Assembly (NCBI RefSeq): GCF_000498395.2 | Contig: NZ_CP010979.1 | Coordinates: 3,720,001 to 3,784,000, forward strand | Origin: Pseudomonas putida S13.1.2 | GTDB lineage: Bacteria > Pseudomonadota > Gammaproteobacteria > Pseudomonadales > Pseudomonadaceae | Direction of reading: 5' to 3' | DNA length: 64,000 nucleotides | Shown: positions 26,622-39,926 of the stretch, one piece after another | How positions within the stretch are numbered: position 1 is the stretch's first letter | Layout: the number at the start of each line of letters is the position of its first letter | Program-made: the position numbers and the translations under genes | Notes under the pieces: generated by a model | Seen by the model: only the letters and a program-made list of their open reading frames with translations | Databases searched by the model: none | What the model was told of the DNA's origin: nothing

Positions 26622-27905
26622 TCATCTCAAACCTTGCGCGCTCGTCGGCAACTGCCAATGCAGCTGGCAATCCGCCTGCACCAGCCTGGGCAGGTTGGCC
26701 ACCGCCAGCAGGCGCTCGCCCTGATACAGCAAAGGCAGGCGCGGACGCAGGAAATACGGCACCCGCTGCTCATTGAGCAGGCGCTTGAGGTCGCGCTGGC
26801 CGCGGCCGGGGACCTCCAGCATTTCGCCACCCTGGCGGTAGGCAATGCGCAGGCCAGCCAACGGCTCGGCGACATCAAGACGCACCCTGCCGTTACCCGG
26901 CAGCACCAGGGGCGCGGCTGAATCCAGCCAAGCCATTTCGCCGACAGGCTGCTGCAGCCAGTCGCCGCTCAGCCACCAGATGCGTCCGTGGCTGCGCACC
27001 AATTGGCCATCGGCCAGCCGCCAGACCGGCTGGGCATCGGCGGCGGCATCGCGCAGGTCTGCCCAGCCGGCCCAATGCCGTGTGTCGGGCAAACGAGTGC
27101 GCCGGCTCAACCAATATTGCAGGGCATTGCGCTGACGGGCCGGCGATAGCGCCACCAGGGCGCCCAGGTCGAGGGATTCCAGCCCCGACCAGGCAACGGG
27201 CGCCCCCTCCTGCGCAAGCGCCAGGTCGCCCTGGGCCAGTTCGTCCAGCAGGCCCAATGCTTCACCCAGGTGCTCTGCGGCGCGGGCGAGGTTCTGCCCG
27301 GCCTGTGGCCAACGTTGCTGCAAGCGCGGGAACACATCGCCGCGCAGGTAGTTGCGGGCAAATTGTGTGTCGGTATTTGACGGGTCTTCGATCCATGCAA
27401 GCCCATTTGCCCGGGCATAGTCATGCAGTTGCTGGCGTGAGCAACCCAACAACGGCCTGACCAGGCTGCCCTGCCCTAGCGCCCGCTGCCCCGGCATCGC
27501 CGCCAGGCCACGCAGGCCTGCGCCGCGCAACAGGCGAAACAACAGGGTTTCGGCCTGGTCATCGCGGTGCTGCCCGGTGAACAGAATGTCGCCGGGGCCC
27601 AGGGTTTGCCTGAAAGCGGCATAGCGGGCGTCGCGGGCAGCCTGTTCGAGGCTCGCGCCGGGGCTGACCTGGACGTGGATGACCTGAAGTTCGATGCCCA
27701 GATTGTCGCAGACGGCTTGGCAGTGGGCCGGCCAGGCGTCGGCAGCGGCTTGCAGGCCATGGTGGATATGGATGGCGCGCAGCGGGGGGGATGCGTGGTT
27801 GCGGGCGTGGGTGGCCAGCAGGTGCAGAAGGACGGTGGAGTCGAGGCCGCCGGAGAAGGCGATGTACCAGGTGGGGGCGTTGAGCCAGGGGGTGAGGTTG
27901 ATCAT
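26622..27905 (-). CDS. tilS: tRNA(Ile)-lysidine synthase
   Basis: Converts the wobble cytidine of tRNA-Ile(CAU) to lysidine. The 427-aa protein has the PP-loop AFSGGLDST at residues 16-24, then TilS substrate-binding and C-terminal domains. The ATG at 27905 matches the family start MINLTPWLNAP. About 270 bases with no recognisable element separate it from pyrG. Confidence 0.95.
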   Translation of the reverse strand: MINLTPWLNAPTWYIAFSGGLDSTVLLHLLATHARNHASPPLRAIHIHHGLQAAADAWPAHCQAVCDNLGIELQVIHVQVSPGASLEQAARDARYAAFRQTLGPGDILFTGQHRDDQAETLLFRLLRGAGLRGLAAMPGQRALGQGSLVRPLLGCSRQQLHDYARANGLAWIEDPSNTDTQFARNYLRGDVFPRLQQRWPQAGQNLARAAEHLGEALGLLDELAQGDLALAQEGAPVAWSGLESLDLGALVALSPARQRNALQYWLSRRTRLPDTRHWAGWADLRDAAADAQPVWRLADGQLVRSHGRIWWLSGDWLQQPVGEMAWLDSAAPLVLPGNGRVRLDVAEPLAGLRIAYRQGGEMLEVPGRGQRDLKRLLNEQRVPYFLRPRLPLLYQGERLLAVANLPRLVQADCQLHWQLPTSAQGLR

Positions 27906-27933
27906 CTGTTCCTCACTTGGCTTGAGAGCGCCG

Positions 27934-28036
27934 GGGGTGCTTTGCACCCCTTTCGCGACACAAGGCCGCTCCTACGGGGAAACGCGGTCGCCTGTAGCAG
28001 CGGCCTTGTGTCGCGAAAGGGCCGCAAAGCGGCCCC
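27934..28036. repeat. Inverted REP pair, class A
   Basis: The arms CTTTCGCGACACAAGGCCGC at 27950 and its mirror ending 28019 pair with one mismatch (GTAGCAGC for GTAGGAGC). It lies between tilS and accA. Confidence 0.88.
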
Positions 28037-28045
28037 AGGGCTGAA

Positions 28046-28993
28046 TCAGAGGCCGTAGCTCATCAGGCGCTCGTAACGGCGAGCCAGCAGCGCGTCGTTA
28101 TCGAACTTGCCGAGCATGTCCAGCTGCTCTATCAGGTCGGTGCGGATGCTTTCCGACACTTTCACCGGGTCACGGTGGGCGCCGCCCAACGGCTCCTGGA
28201 TGACCTTGTCGACAATGTTCAGGCTCTTCAGGCGCTCGGCAGTGATGCCCATTGCCTCGGCTGCGTCAGCCGCCTTGTCGGCAGTCTTCCACAGGATCGA
28301 AGCGCAACCTTCCGGCGAGATCACCGAGTAGGTGGAGTACTGCAGCATGTTCAGCTGGTCGCACACGCCAATCGCCAGCGCACCGCCCGAACCACCTTCA
28401 CCGATCACGGTGGCGATGATCGGGGTTTTCAGGCGCGCCATGACGCGCAGGTTCCAGGCGATTGCTTCGCTCTGGTTGCGCTCTTCGGCGTCGATGCCCG
28501 GGTAGGCACCCGGGGTGTCGATGAAGGTCAGGATCGGCATTTTGAAGCGCTCGGCCATTTCCATCAGGCGGCAAGCCTTGCGGTAGCCTTCCGGGCGCGG
28601 CATGCCGAAGTTGCGGCGTACCTTCTCGCGCACTTCACGGCCCTTCTGGTGGCCGATGACCATGACCGGCTTGCCATCCAGGCGCGCGGTACCACCCACG
28701 ATGGCGGCGTCGTCGGAGAAGTGACGGTCACCGTGCAGCTCTTCGAACTCGGTGAAGATGTGCTCCAGGTAGTCCAGGGTGTAAGGACGACGCGGGTGAC
28801 GGGCCAGGCGCGCAATCTGCCAGCTGGTGAGGTTGCCGAAGATGCTTTCGGTCAGTGTGTTGCTCTTGTCTTGCAGACGGGCAATTTCATCGCTGATGTT
28901 CAGCGAGTTGTCGTTACCTACCAGGCGCAGGCCTTCGATCTTGGCTTGCAGGTCGGCAATCGGCTGTTCGAAATCGAGAAAATTCGGGTTCAT
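28046..28993 (-). CDS. accA: Acetyl-CoA carboxylase carboxyltransferase subunit alpha
   Basis: Alpha half of the carboxyltransferase that forms malonyl-CoA for fatty-acid synthesis. The 315-aa protein starts MNPNFLDFEQPIADLQ and contains the crotonase-like motifs HQKGREVREKVRRNFG and GEGGSGGALAIG. An ATG two codons further upstream (28999) is also possible. It follows dnaE on the same strand after 107 bases. Confidence 0.97.
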   Translation of the reverse strand: MNPNFLDFEQPIADLQAKIEGLRLVGNDNSLNISDEIARLQDKSNTLTESIFGNLTSWQIARLARHPRRPYTLDYLEHIFTEFEELHGDRHFSDDAAIVGGTARLDGKPVMVIGHQKGREVREKVRRNFGMPRPEGYRKACRLMEMAERFKMPILTFIDTPGAYPGIDAEERNQSEAIAWNLRVMARLKTPIIATVIGEGGSGGALAIGVCDQLNMLQYSTYSVISPEGCASILWKTADKAADAAEAMGITAERLKSLNIVDKVIQEPLGGAHRDPVKVSESIRTDLIEQLDMLGKFDNDALLARRYERLMSYGL

Positions 28994-29100
28994 AGTCATC
29001 CGTCTTGGGTCTACGGCCAGGCGGCCGGCCGGTTGATCCGTTTGGCGCCCTACCTTAAGGGATCAGGCGCATTCAGGTCGAGATTAAATTTTTTGTCGGT

Positions 29101-32625
<3,525 letters not shown>

Positions 32626-32704
32626 GGAAGATCCTGTAGCAGTGCTTAACGACAAGGGCGGGATTGTAGCTTAAATGGGCGGGGATTTTGGGGCTGCTTC
32701 GCAG

Positions 32705-32792
32705 CCCTTCGCGGGCACGCCCGCTCCCACAGGGATATCATCGCCCTCAGGAACGGCGCTGCACCTGTGGGAGCGGGCGTGCCCGCGAAGGG
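32705..32792. repeat. Inverted REP pair, class B
   Basis: Exact 29-nt arms at 32705-32733 and 32764-32792, core CGCGGGCACGCCCGCTCCCA. It lies in the gap between rnhB and dnaE. Confidence 0.9.
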
Positions 32793-32802
32793 CCCTGACA
32801 GG

Positions 32803-33426
32803 TCAGATCAGAGAATCGGTGACGCCTTCGCGTGCTTCCCAGGCCGCACGCACCGGGGCAAAGGAACGCCGATGAATAGGCGTAGGCCCCAACCGCGCCA
32901 ACGCTTCAAGGTGCACCGGGGTCGGGTAACCCTTGTGCCCGCCAATGCCATACCCTGGGTAGATCAGCTCGAACGCGCTCATCTCACGGTCACGGCTTAC
33001 CTTGGCCAGGATCGAGGCAGCCGCAATAGCCGGCACCTGGCTATCGCCTTTGACCACCGGCGACGCCGGTACGGCCAGCTTCGGGCAACGGTTGCCATCG
33101 ATCAGGGCCAGCTTGGGGGTTATGTGCAGGCCTTCCACCGCACGCTGCATGGCCAACATCGTGGCCTGCAGGATGTTCAGGCGGTCGATCTCCTCGACCT
33201 CTGCACGGGCGATGCAGAAACTCAGGGCCTTTTCACAGATCTCGTCGAACAACGCCTCGCGCTTGGCTTCGGTGAGTTTCTTCGAGTCGTTCAGGCCGAG
33301 GATCGGGCGCGCCGGATCAAGGATCACCGCCGCCGTCACCACTGCGCCGCACAGCGGGCCGCGGCCCACTTCGTCAACGCCGGCGACCAGGTCTTCGACC
33401 AGGTTGAAGTCCAGTCCAATTTGCAT
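32803..33426 (-). CDS. rnhB: Ribonuclease HII
   Basis: Removes RNA primers and single ribonucleotides from DNA. The 207-aa protein has the catalytic GVDEVGRGPLCG with D18 and E19, plus LIDGN and the AAASILAKVSRD block. The ATG is one base after the lpxB stop, so it is probably coupled. The stop is followed by a REP pair. Confidence 0.97.
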   Translation of the reverse strand: MQIGLDFNLVEDLVAGVDEVGRGPLCGAVVTAAVILDPARPILGLNDSKKLTEAKREALFDEICEKALSFCIARAEVEEIDRLNILQATMLAMQRAVEGLHITPKLALIDGNRCPKLAVPASPVVKGDSQVPAIAAASILAKVSRDREMSAFELIYPGYGIGGHKGYPTPVHLEALARLGPTPIHRRSFAPVRAAWEAREGVTDSLI

Positions 33427-33427
33427 G

Positions 33428-34555
33428 TCAGCGGTCCTTGAGCAAGGCCAGTACCGCCTCGGCCGCCTGGTTGGAGGCGTCACGGCGCAGGGTGCGGTGT
33501 ATTTCATCGAAACGTTCGGTCTGCTGGCTGCCATCGCGTACCAGTGGCGCAAGCGTGTTGGCCAGGGCATCGCTGGTGGCGGCGTCCTGCAACAGTTCGG
33601 GCACCAGTTCGCGCTGGGCGAGCAGGTTCGGCAATGACACGTATGGGCTCTTTACCAGGCGCTTGAGGATCCAGTAGGTCAACGGCGCCAGACGGTAGGC
33701 CACCACCATTGGCCGCTTGTACAGCAACGCTTCAAGGGTGGCTGTACCCGAAGCGATCAAGACCGCATCACAGGCCGCCAGCGCCTGGTGCGACTGACCA
33801 TCGAGCAGGGTCAGCGGTAGCTGGCGCCCTTCGAGCATCTGTTCAACCTGGGCACGCCGTGCGGCATTGGCACAGGGCAGCACGAACTGCACGCCCGGCA
33901 CCTGCTGCTGCAGGCGTTCGGCGGCGTCGAGGAACAACGCCCCCAGGCGCCCTACTTCGCCGCCCCGGCTGCCGGGCATCAGCGCAACCACCGGCCCCTC
34001 GCCCAGGCCAAGCGCAGCACGTGCTGCCGGGCGATCGGCTTCAAGCGGTATGGTGTCGGCCAGCGGGTGACCGACAAAGCGCACCGGCACGCCCTGCTCT
34101 TCATAGAACCGCGCCTCGAACGGCAGCAGCGTCAGCATCAGGTCGCAGCCTTCGCGAATCTTCAACACACGCTTCTGCCGCCAGGCCCAGACAGACGGGC
34201 TGACGTAGTGCACGGTCTTGATCCCGACCTGCCGCAGTTTCAGTTCGATGTTGAGGGTGAAGTCCGGGGCGTCGATACCGATGAAGACATCCGGCTTTGC
34301 GTCGATCAGTGTCTGGATCAGCAGCTTGCGGCGTTTGAGCAGCTCGCGCAGGCGCCCCAGCACTTCGACCAGGCCCATGACCGCCAGGCGCTCCATGGGG
34401 AAGTACGATTGCAGGCCTTCGGCTTCCATCAAAGGGCCGCCAACGCCAATGAAACGTACATCGGGGTGGCGTGCCTTGAGGGCACGCATCAAGCCTGAAC
34501 CCAGAATATCGCCGCTGGCCTCACCTGCGACCAAGGCTACGCAAAGCGGGGCCAT
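33428..34555 (-). CDS. lpxB: Lipid-A-disaccharide synthase
   Basis: GT19 glycosyltransferase joining UDP-diacylglucosamine and lipid X. The 375-aa protein opens MAPLCVALVAGEASGDILG and contains DAPDFTLN, VSPSVWAWR and LMPGSRGGEVG. It lies one base from both lpxA upstream and rnhB downstream. Confidence 0.97.
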   Translation of the reverse strand: MAPLCVALVAGEASGDILGSGLMRALKARHPDVRFIGVGGPLMEAEGLQSYFPMERLAVMGLVEVLGRLRELLKRRKLLIQTLIDAKPDVFIGIDAPDFTLNIELKLRQVGIKTVHYVSPSVWAWRQKRVLKIREGCDLMLTLLPFEARFYEEQGVPVRFVGHPLADTIPLEADRPAARAALGLGEGPVVALMPGSRGGEVGRLGALFLDAAERLQQQVPGVQFVLPCANAARRAQVEQMLEGRQLPLTLLDGQSHQALAACDAVLIASGTATLEALLYKRPMVVAYRLAPLTYWILKRLVKSPYVSLPNLLAQRELVPELLQDAATSDALANTLAPLVRDGSQQTERFDEIHRTLRRDASNQAAEAVLALLKDR

Positions 34556-34556
34556 G

Positions 34557-35333
34557 TCAGCGGGTGATGCCGCGGGCGGAGTTCACGATCGACTGACGGA
34601 ACAGGTCGACCTCAGGGTGTTTCGCCGCCATTTCGGCCAGTTCCTTGAGCGCGTCTTCGACGGTCAGGCCCTGACGATAGACAATCTTGTAGCAACGGCG
34701 CAGCACGTGGATCACCTCGTCGCTGAAACCGCGGCGGCGCATGCCTTCGAAGTTCATGCTGCGGGCTTCGGCCGGGCTGCCGAACACGGTGACGAAGGCC
34801 GGGACGTCCTTGCCGATTGCCGTGCCCATGCCGGAAAACGCGTGGGCACCGATATGGCAGTACTGATGCACCAGCGTGTAGCCGGACAGGATCGCCCAGT
34901 CACCCACGTGCACATGGCCGGCCAAGGCCGTGTTGTTGACCAGGATGCAGTGGTTGCCGATGACGCTGTCGTGGCCGATGTGGGCATAGGCCATGATCAG
35001 GTTGTGATCGCCTACGGTGGTTTCCGCACGGTCCTGAACGGTGCCGCGGTGGATGGTCACCCCTTCGCGGAACACATTATGATCGCCGATCACCAGGCGC
35101 GTCGGCTCACCCTTGTACTTGAGGTCCGGGGTATCTTCACCAATCGAGGAAAACTGAAAGATACGGTTGTGCTTGCCGATACGGGTCGGCCCTTTGAGCA
35201 CAACATGCGGGCCGATAACGGTACCCTCCCCGATTTCCACATCGGGGCCAACGATCGACCAAGGGCCGACCTCGACACCATCGGCCAGCTTGGCCGACGG
35301 GTCGATAATGGCCCGAGGATCAATCGAATTCAT
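34557..35333 (-). CDS. lpxA: UDP-N-acetylglucosamine acyltransferase
   Basis: First lipid A enzyme. The 258-aa protein is a left-handed beta-helix of hexapeptide repeats with the catalytic-histidine region YAHIGHDSVIGNHCILVN. Its ATG overlaps the fabZ stop by 4 bases. The ATG at 35333 matches the family length. Confidence 0.97.
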   Translation of the reverse strand: MNSIDPRAIIDPSAKLADGVEVGPWSIVGPDVEIGEGTVIGPHVVLKGPTRIGKHNRIFQFSSIGEDTPDLKYKGEPTRLVIGDHNVFREGVTIHRGTVQDRAETTVGDHNLIMAYAHIGHDSVIGNHCILVNNTALAGHVHVGDWAILSGYTLVHQYCHIGAHAFSGMGTAIGKDVPAFVTVFGSPAEARSMNFEGMRRRGFSDEVIHVLRRCYKIVYRQGLTVEDALKELAEMAAKHPEVDLFRQSIVNSARGITR

Positions 35334-35770
35334 AGGGAGCGTTCCGCGCATGTGATCTGTGCCGAGCAAACCGGCTTGCCGTCGACCAGGGCGCGGCACT
35401 CGAACTTCCAGATCATGCTCTTGCGGCTGAGGAACTTGGCTTCCAGCACCAACTGGTCACCCGGCAATACCGGCTGACGGAAACGCAGCTTGTCGGAGCC
35501 GACGAAGTAGTACAGGGTGCCATCAGCCGGCTTGGCATCGAGCATCTTGAAACCGAGGATGCCGGCCGCCTGAGCCATGGCTTCAATGATCAAAACGCCC
35601 GGCATGATAGGGTGCGCCGGGAAATGGCCGTTGAAGAACGGCTCGTTGATGCTGACATTCTTGTAGGCACGAATGCTCTGGGCCTCGAAGTCCAGATCCG
35701 TCACCCGGTCCACCAGCAGGAACGGGTAACGGTGAGGCAGGTATTCGCGAATCTCGTTGATGTCCATCAT
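35330..35770 (-). CDS. fabZ: 3-hydroxyacyl-ACP dehydratase FabZ
   Basis: Dehydratase of fatty-acid elongation. The 146-aa hot-dog protein has LPHRYPFLLVDRV with the catalytic histidine and the GHFPAHPIMPGVLIIEAMAQ helix. The ATG pair at 35770/35767 starts MMDINEIREYLPH. It draws on the same hydroxyacyl-ACP pool as the adjoining lpxA and lpxD. Confidence 0.97.
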   Translation of the reverse strand: MMDINEIREYLPHRYPFLLVDRVTDLDFEAQSIRAYKNVSINEPFFNGHFPAHPIMPGVLIIEAMAQAAGILGFKMLDAKPADGTLYYFVGSDKLRFRQPVLPGDQLVLEAKFLSRKSMIWKFECRALVDGKPVCSAQITCAERSL

Positions 35771-35884
35771 TTCGGGGGGGAAGCCTGTAATAAGAATAGG
35801 GAGCGCAGGTGCTGAACACACGCTCCTTTAGCAATCCAAAGAGGAGCCAGCTAGCGACTGTTCACTCTTGCTCAGGGAATGGTA

Positions 35885-36940
35885 TCAGCCTTCTGATGTC
35901 GGCAGGCCACCTGAGGTCACGGTATCGACGCGTTTTTCCAGCTGCTGAAGACGCTTGGCCATGTCATCCAGCTGGCGGATACGCGCAGCGCTCTTGCGCC
36001 AGTCAGCCAAAGGCTGCATGGCTGTGCCGGATGAATAGGAACCGGGTTCAGTGATCGAACGGGTTACCATCGTCATCCCGGAAACAAATACGTTATCGCA
36101 AATATCAATGTGCCCTACCAGGCCCACGCCCCCGGCCAGCATGCAATGCTTGCCGATGCGCGTACTGCCGGAAATGCCCACACAAGCGGCCATTGCCGTG
36201 TGGTCACCGATCTGCACGTTGTGGGCGATCTGGATCTGGTTGTCGAGCTTGACCCCGTCGCCGATCCGCGTGTCGGACAGCGCACCACGGTCAACCGCAG
36301 TATTGACGCCGATTTCCACGTCGTCACCGATGGTCACGCCACCGATCTGGGCAATCTTGCGCCACACACCTTTCTCGTTGGCAAAGCCGAAGCCTTCACC
36401 ACCGATAACGGCACCCGACTGGATGACCACGCGCTTGCCGATGGTCACGTCATGGTACAGCGTGACCCGCGGGGCAAGCCAACCACCTTCACCGATCACG
36501 CAACGCGCACCGACCACGCAATGAGCACCCACGGTGACATTGGCGTCGACACGCGCACCGCTTTCGATGACCGCGAACGGCCCGATGCTGGCGCTCGCAT
36601 CCACCTGAGCGTCCCCTGCCACCACGGCGCTGGGATGAATACCCGCCACAGCCTTGGGTTTGGGGTCGAACAGGTGGGAGATGCGTGCGTAGGCCAGGTA
36701 CGGATCGGCGACGATCAGTGCATTGCCGGCAAAGCCTTCGGCATCCGCAGCCTTCAGCAATACCGCAGCGGCCTGGCTTTCATCCAGGAATTTGCGGTAT
36801 TGCGGGTTGGCGAGGAAGCTCAATTGACCGGGGCCAGCCTCCTGCAAGGTGGCCAGCCCGGTAATCTGCATCCCCTCGGGCCCCTTGAGGGTGGCACCGA
36901 GGGCCTCGGCCAGCTGGCCTAGCGTCATGGTCACACTCAT
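35885..36940 (-). CDS. lpxD: UDP-3-O-(3-hydroxyacyl)glucosamine N-acyltransferase
   Basis: Third lipid A enzyme. The 351-aa protein has an N-terminal uridine-binding domain, a hexapeptide beta-helix with IQIAHNVQIGDHTAMAACVG and a C-terminal helix (IRQLDDMAKRLQQLEKR). The start is one base after the skp stop. Confidence 0.97.
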   Translation of the reverse strand: MSVTMTLGQLAEALGATLKGPEGMQITGLATLQEAGPGQLSFLANPQYRKFLDESQAAAVLLKAADAEGFAGNALIVADPYLAYARISHLFDPKPKAVAGIHPSAVVAGDAQVDASASIGPFAVIESGARVDANVTVGAHCVVGARCVIGEGGWLAPRVTLYHDVTIGKRVVIQSGAVIGGEGFGFANEKGVWRKIAQIGGVTIGDDVEIGVNTAVDRGALSDTRIGDGVKLDNQIQIAHNVQIGDHTAMAACVGISGSTRIGKHCMLAGGVGLVGHIDICDNVFVSGMTMVTRSITEPGSYSSGTAMQPLADWRKSAARIRQLDDMAKRLQQLEKRVDTVTSGGLPTSEG

Positions 36941-36941
36941 A

Positions 36942-37445
36942 TCAACGGGCTTGGTTCATGCGCTCGATGACCTGGCGGGTGATGTCGTACTGAGGCTTGA
37001 CATCGATGACCGCACCACGCTCGAGGACCAGGTCGAAACCGCCCTTCTTGATCACTTCCTCAACAGCGCCATCCAGCTTCGGCTTCAGTTGCTTGAGCAT
37101 GTCGCGGTCAGCAACGGCTTTGGCTTCGTTCAGTTCCTTGGACTGGAACTGGAAGTCACGGGCCTTTTGCTTGAACTCGAGCTCCAGGCGCTCACGCTCC
37201 TGCTGCTGCATCTTGTCGCCGCCCTTGATCAGACGGTCCTGAATGCCCTTGGCGCTGCTTTCCAGGCTTTTCAGCTTGGTCAGTTGCGGACCGAACTTCT
37301 TCTCGGCATCAACCGCGTATTTCTTGGCGGCATCCGACTCGAGCAGGGCCATCTGATAGTTCAGGACGGCAACCTTCATTTCGGCGAACGCCGGGGTGGC
37401 GACCAGCGCCGCGGCCACTACGGCCAGTTGAGCCAATTTACGCAC
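36942..37445 (-). CDS. skp: Periplasmic chaperone Skp/OmpH
   Basis: Holds unfolded outer-membrane proteins in the periplasm and delivers them toward BamA. The 167-aa protein has a signal peptide (MRKLAQLAVVAAALVATPAFA) and a long charged coiled coil. It starts with GTG at 37445, with AGGAGTG 5-10 bases before. It lies between bamA and lpxD. Confidence 0.93.
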   Translation of the reverse strand: MRKLAQLAVVAAALVATPAFAEMKVAVLNYQMALLESDAAKKYAVDAEKKFGPQLTKLKSLESSAKGIQDRLIKGGDKMQQQERERLELEFKQKARDFQFQSKELNEAKAVADRDMLKQLKPKLDGAVEEVIKKGGFDLVLERGAVIDVKPQYDITRQVIERMNQAR

Positions 37446-37489
37446 GATGCACTCCTGGATAAACCGTTGTCATTAAGCAGGGGCCGACC

Positions 37490-39853
37490 TTAGAAGGTCT
37501 GGCCCAGAGAGAATTGGAACACCTGGGTATCGGCATCGTCCGGCTTCTTGACCGGCATTGCCAGGCTGAAGCTCAGCGGGCCCAGTGCGGTAATCCAGGT
37601 CACACCCAGGCCGACCGAACTGGCCATGCCCGAGAAGCCGACCTTTTCGCAATCAGGCTTGTTACCGCAATTGGTGTCGAACACGTTACCCACATCCCAG
37701 AACACGGAGGTGCGCAGCGAACGCTGGTCCTTGACGAACGGCAGCGGGAACAGCAACTCGACGCCACCTTGCACCAGCACGTTACCACCGAACGGCAACG
37801 GATCCTGATCCGGGTCGGCGATGGTGCCAGGTTTGCCTCCTGGGTTGCCTTCACCGCGGCTCGGGGTGCTGCGCGGGCCCAGGCTGCTGTCCTTGAAGCC
37901 ACGCACGGAGTTGAAGCCACCTGCGAAGTAGTTCTCGTAGAACGGCAGGCCCGAAGTACTGCCATAACCATCACCATAGCCCAGCTCGGTGTGCAGGCGC
38001 AGGGTGTAGTCGTTGCTGATCGGCTGGAACAGCTGGCCACGGTAGTCGAGCTTGAAGAACGACAGGTCGCTGCCCGGAATCGTGGATTCCAGGGTCAGGC
38101 TTTGCGAGTGACCACGGGTGGCCAGCACGCCTTTGTTCAGGGTCGACTCGGACCAGCCGATCGAGGCCTTGAAGTTCAGGAAGTTGTCGCCCTCCTGGTC
38201 GAGGAAGTCGAAGATCTCGTCGACGGTGTACTTGCCGGTCTTGATCTTGTCCTGCTGCACGCTCAGGCCGTAGGTCAGGCGCGAGGTTTCGCTGATCGGG
38301 TAGCCCAGGCTCACACCGGCACCGTAGCTGTCCACCGCATAGCTGGCCACGTCGACGTCAAGGTCGTCGTAGTCGGTGCTGCGGTAGAAGGCGTTGTAGC
38401 CCAGGCTGACGCCATCGGCAGTGAAGTAGGGGTCCACGAAGCCGAAGTTGTAGCGGGTCTGGTATTCCGAACGGGTCAGGCCGATGGACACCTTGTTACC
38501 GGTACCGAGGAAGTTGCTCTGGCTGATCGAACCACCGAGGATCAGGCCGGCGCTCTGGGCGAAACCGACGCTGGCGGTGATCGAGCCGGAGGCTTGCTCT
38601 TCGACGCTGTAGTTGACGTCGACCTGGTCGTCAGTGCCTGGCACTGGCGGGGTCTCGACGTTGACTTCCTTGAAGAAGCCCAGGCGCTCCAGACGGGTCT
38701 TGGACTGGTCGATCAGGTAGGTCGAAGCCCAACCGCCTTCCATCTGGCGCATTTCGCGACGCAGCACTTCGTCTTCGGTCTTGGTGTTGCCGCGGTAGTT
38801 GATGCGGTTGACGTAGGCACGCTTGCCCGGGTCGACCACGAACATGATGTCGACCGTGTGGTCTTCATCGTTGGGCTGCGGCACACCGTTGACGTTGGCG
38901 AAGGTGTAGCCTTCGTTACCCAGGCGACGGGTGATCAGCTCGGAGCTGGTGGTCATCACCTTGCGCGAGAACACCTGGCCCGGCTGCACCAGCAGCAGCG
39001 ACTTGACCTGGTCTTCCGGCACTTTCAGGTCACCGGACAACTTCACGTCGCGAACGGTGTACTTCTCGCCTTCGTTGATGTTGACGGTGATGTAGACGTG
39101 TTTCTTGTCTGGCGTGATGGACACCTGGGTGGAAGCGATGTCCATGTTGATGTAGCCGCGGTCCAGGTAGTAGGAGCGCAGGCGCTCCAGGTCACCGGAC
39201 AGTTTCTCGCGGGCATACTTGTCGTCGTTCTTGAAGAACGACAGCCAGTTGGTGGTCTTCAGCTCGAACAGCTGCCCCAGGGTTTCATCGTCGAACACGT
39301 TGTTGCCAACGATGTTGATGTGCTGGATGGCAGCGACGGTGCCTTCGTTGATCTTGATCTTCAGCGCCACACGGTTGCGCGGCTGCGGTACCACTTCGGC
39401 GTCAACCTCGGCCGAGTAGCGGCCCTGGGCCACGTACTGGCGCTGCAGCTCGTTACGCACGCCTTCAAGGGTGGCACGCTGGAAGATCTCGCCTTCGGCC
39501 AGGCCCGATTGCTTGAGGCCCTTCATCAGGTCTTCGGTGCTGATCGCCTTGTTGCCTTCGATCTCGATGCTCGACACCGACGGGCGCTCGACCACGTTGA
39601 TGATCAGCACATTGCCATCGCGGTTCAGCTGGATGTCCTGGAAGAACCCGGTCTTGAACAGGGAACGGGTCGAGTCCACCAGGCGGCGGTCATCGGCCTG
39701 GTCACCGACGTTCAGCGGCAAGGCACCGAAGACACTGCCAGCGGAAACCCGCTGCAGGCCGTTGACGCGAATATCGGAGATGGTGAAGGACTCGGCGTGA
39801 ACTTCAGCGATCATCAGTGCGGACATGACCGCAGTTAGCAGCAGACGTTTCAT
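37490..39853 (-). CDS. bamA: Outer membrane protein assembly factor BamA
   Basis: Omp85 insertase of 787 aa. It has a signal peptide (cleavage after EVHA), five POTRA repeats across about residues 22-420 and a 16-strand barrel ending in QVFQFSLGQTF, a typical terminal signal. The VRGFKDSSLGPR loop carries the conserved VRGF/Y motif. It lies between rseP and skp. Confidence 0.97.
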   Translation of the reverse strand: MKRLLLTAVMSALMIAEVHAESFTISDIRVNGLQRVSAGSVFGALPLNVGDQADDRRLVDSTRSLFKTGFFQDIQLNRDGNVLIINVVERPSVSSIEIEGNKAISTEDLMKGLKQSGLAEGEIFQRATLEGVRNELQRQYVAQGRYSAEVDAEVVPQPRNRVALKIKINEGTVAAIQHINIVGNNVFDDETLGQLFELKTTNWLSFFKNDDKYAREKLSGDLERLRSYYLDRGYINMDIASTQVSITPDKKHVYITVNINEGEKYTVRDVKLSGDLKVPEDQVKSLLLVQPGQVFSRKVMTTSSELITRRLGNEGYTFANVNGVPQPNDEDHTVDIMFVVDPGKRAYVNRINYRGNTKTEDEVLRREMRQMEGGWASTYLIDQSKTRLERLGFFKEVNVETPPVPGTDDQVDVNYSVEEQASGSITASVGFAQSAGLILGGSISQSNFLGTGNKVSIGLTRSEYQTRYNFGFVDPYFTADGVSLGYNAFYRSTDYDDLDVDVASYAVDSYGAGVSLGYPISETSRLTYGLSVQQDKIKTGKYTVDEIFDFLDQEGDNFLNFKASIGWSESTLNKGVLATRGHSQSLTLESTIPGSDLSFFKLDYRGQLFQPISNDYTLRLHTELGYGDGYGSTSGLPFYENYFAGGFNSVRGFKDSSLGPRSTPSRGEGNPGGKPGTIADPDQDPLPFGGNVLVQGGVELLFPLPFVKDQRSLRTSVFWDVGNVFDTNCGNKPDCEKVGFSGMASSVGLGVTWITALGPLSFSLAMPVKKPDDADTQVFQFSLGQTF

Positions 39854-39926
39854 GAAGTCCTTTTATTCCAACTGGCAATAAACAACCCGCCGCGAAAAGG
39901 CGGCAGGTTCGCAATTGAGCGAAGCT

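Noticed and set aside
37514..39838. 774-codon plus-strand frame opposite bamA
   Set aside because: Same antisense effect; composition is biased and it mirrors bamA almost exactly.
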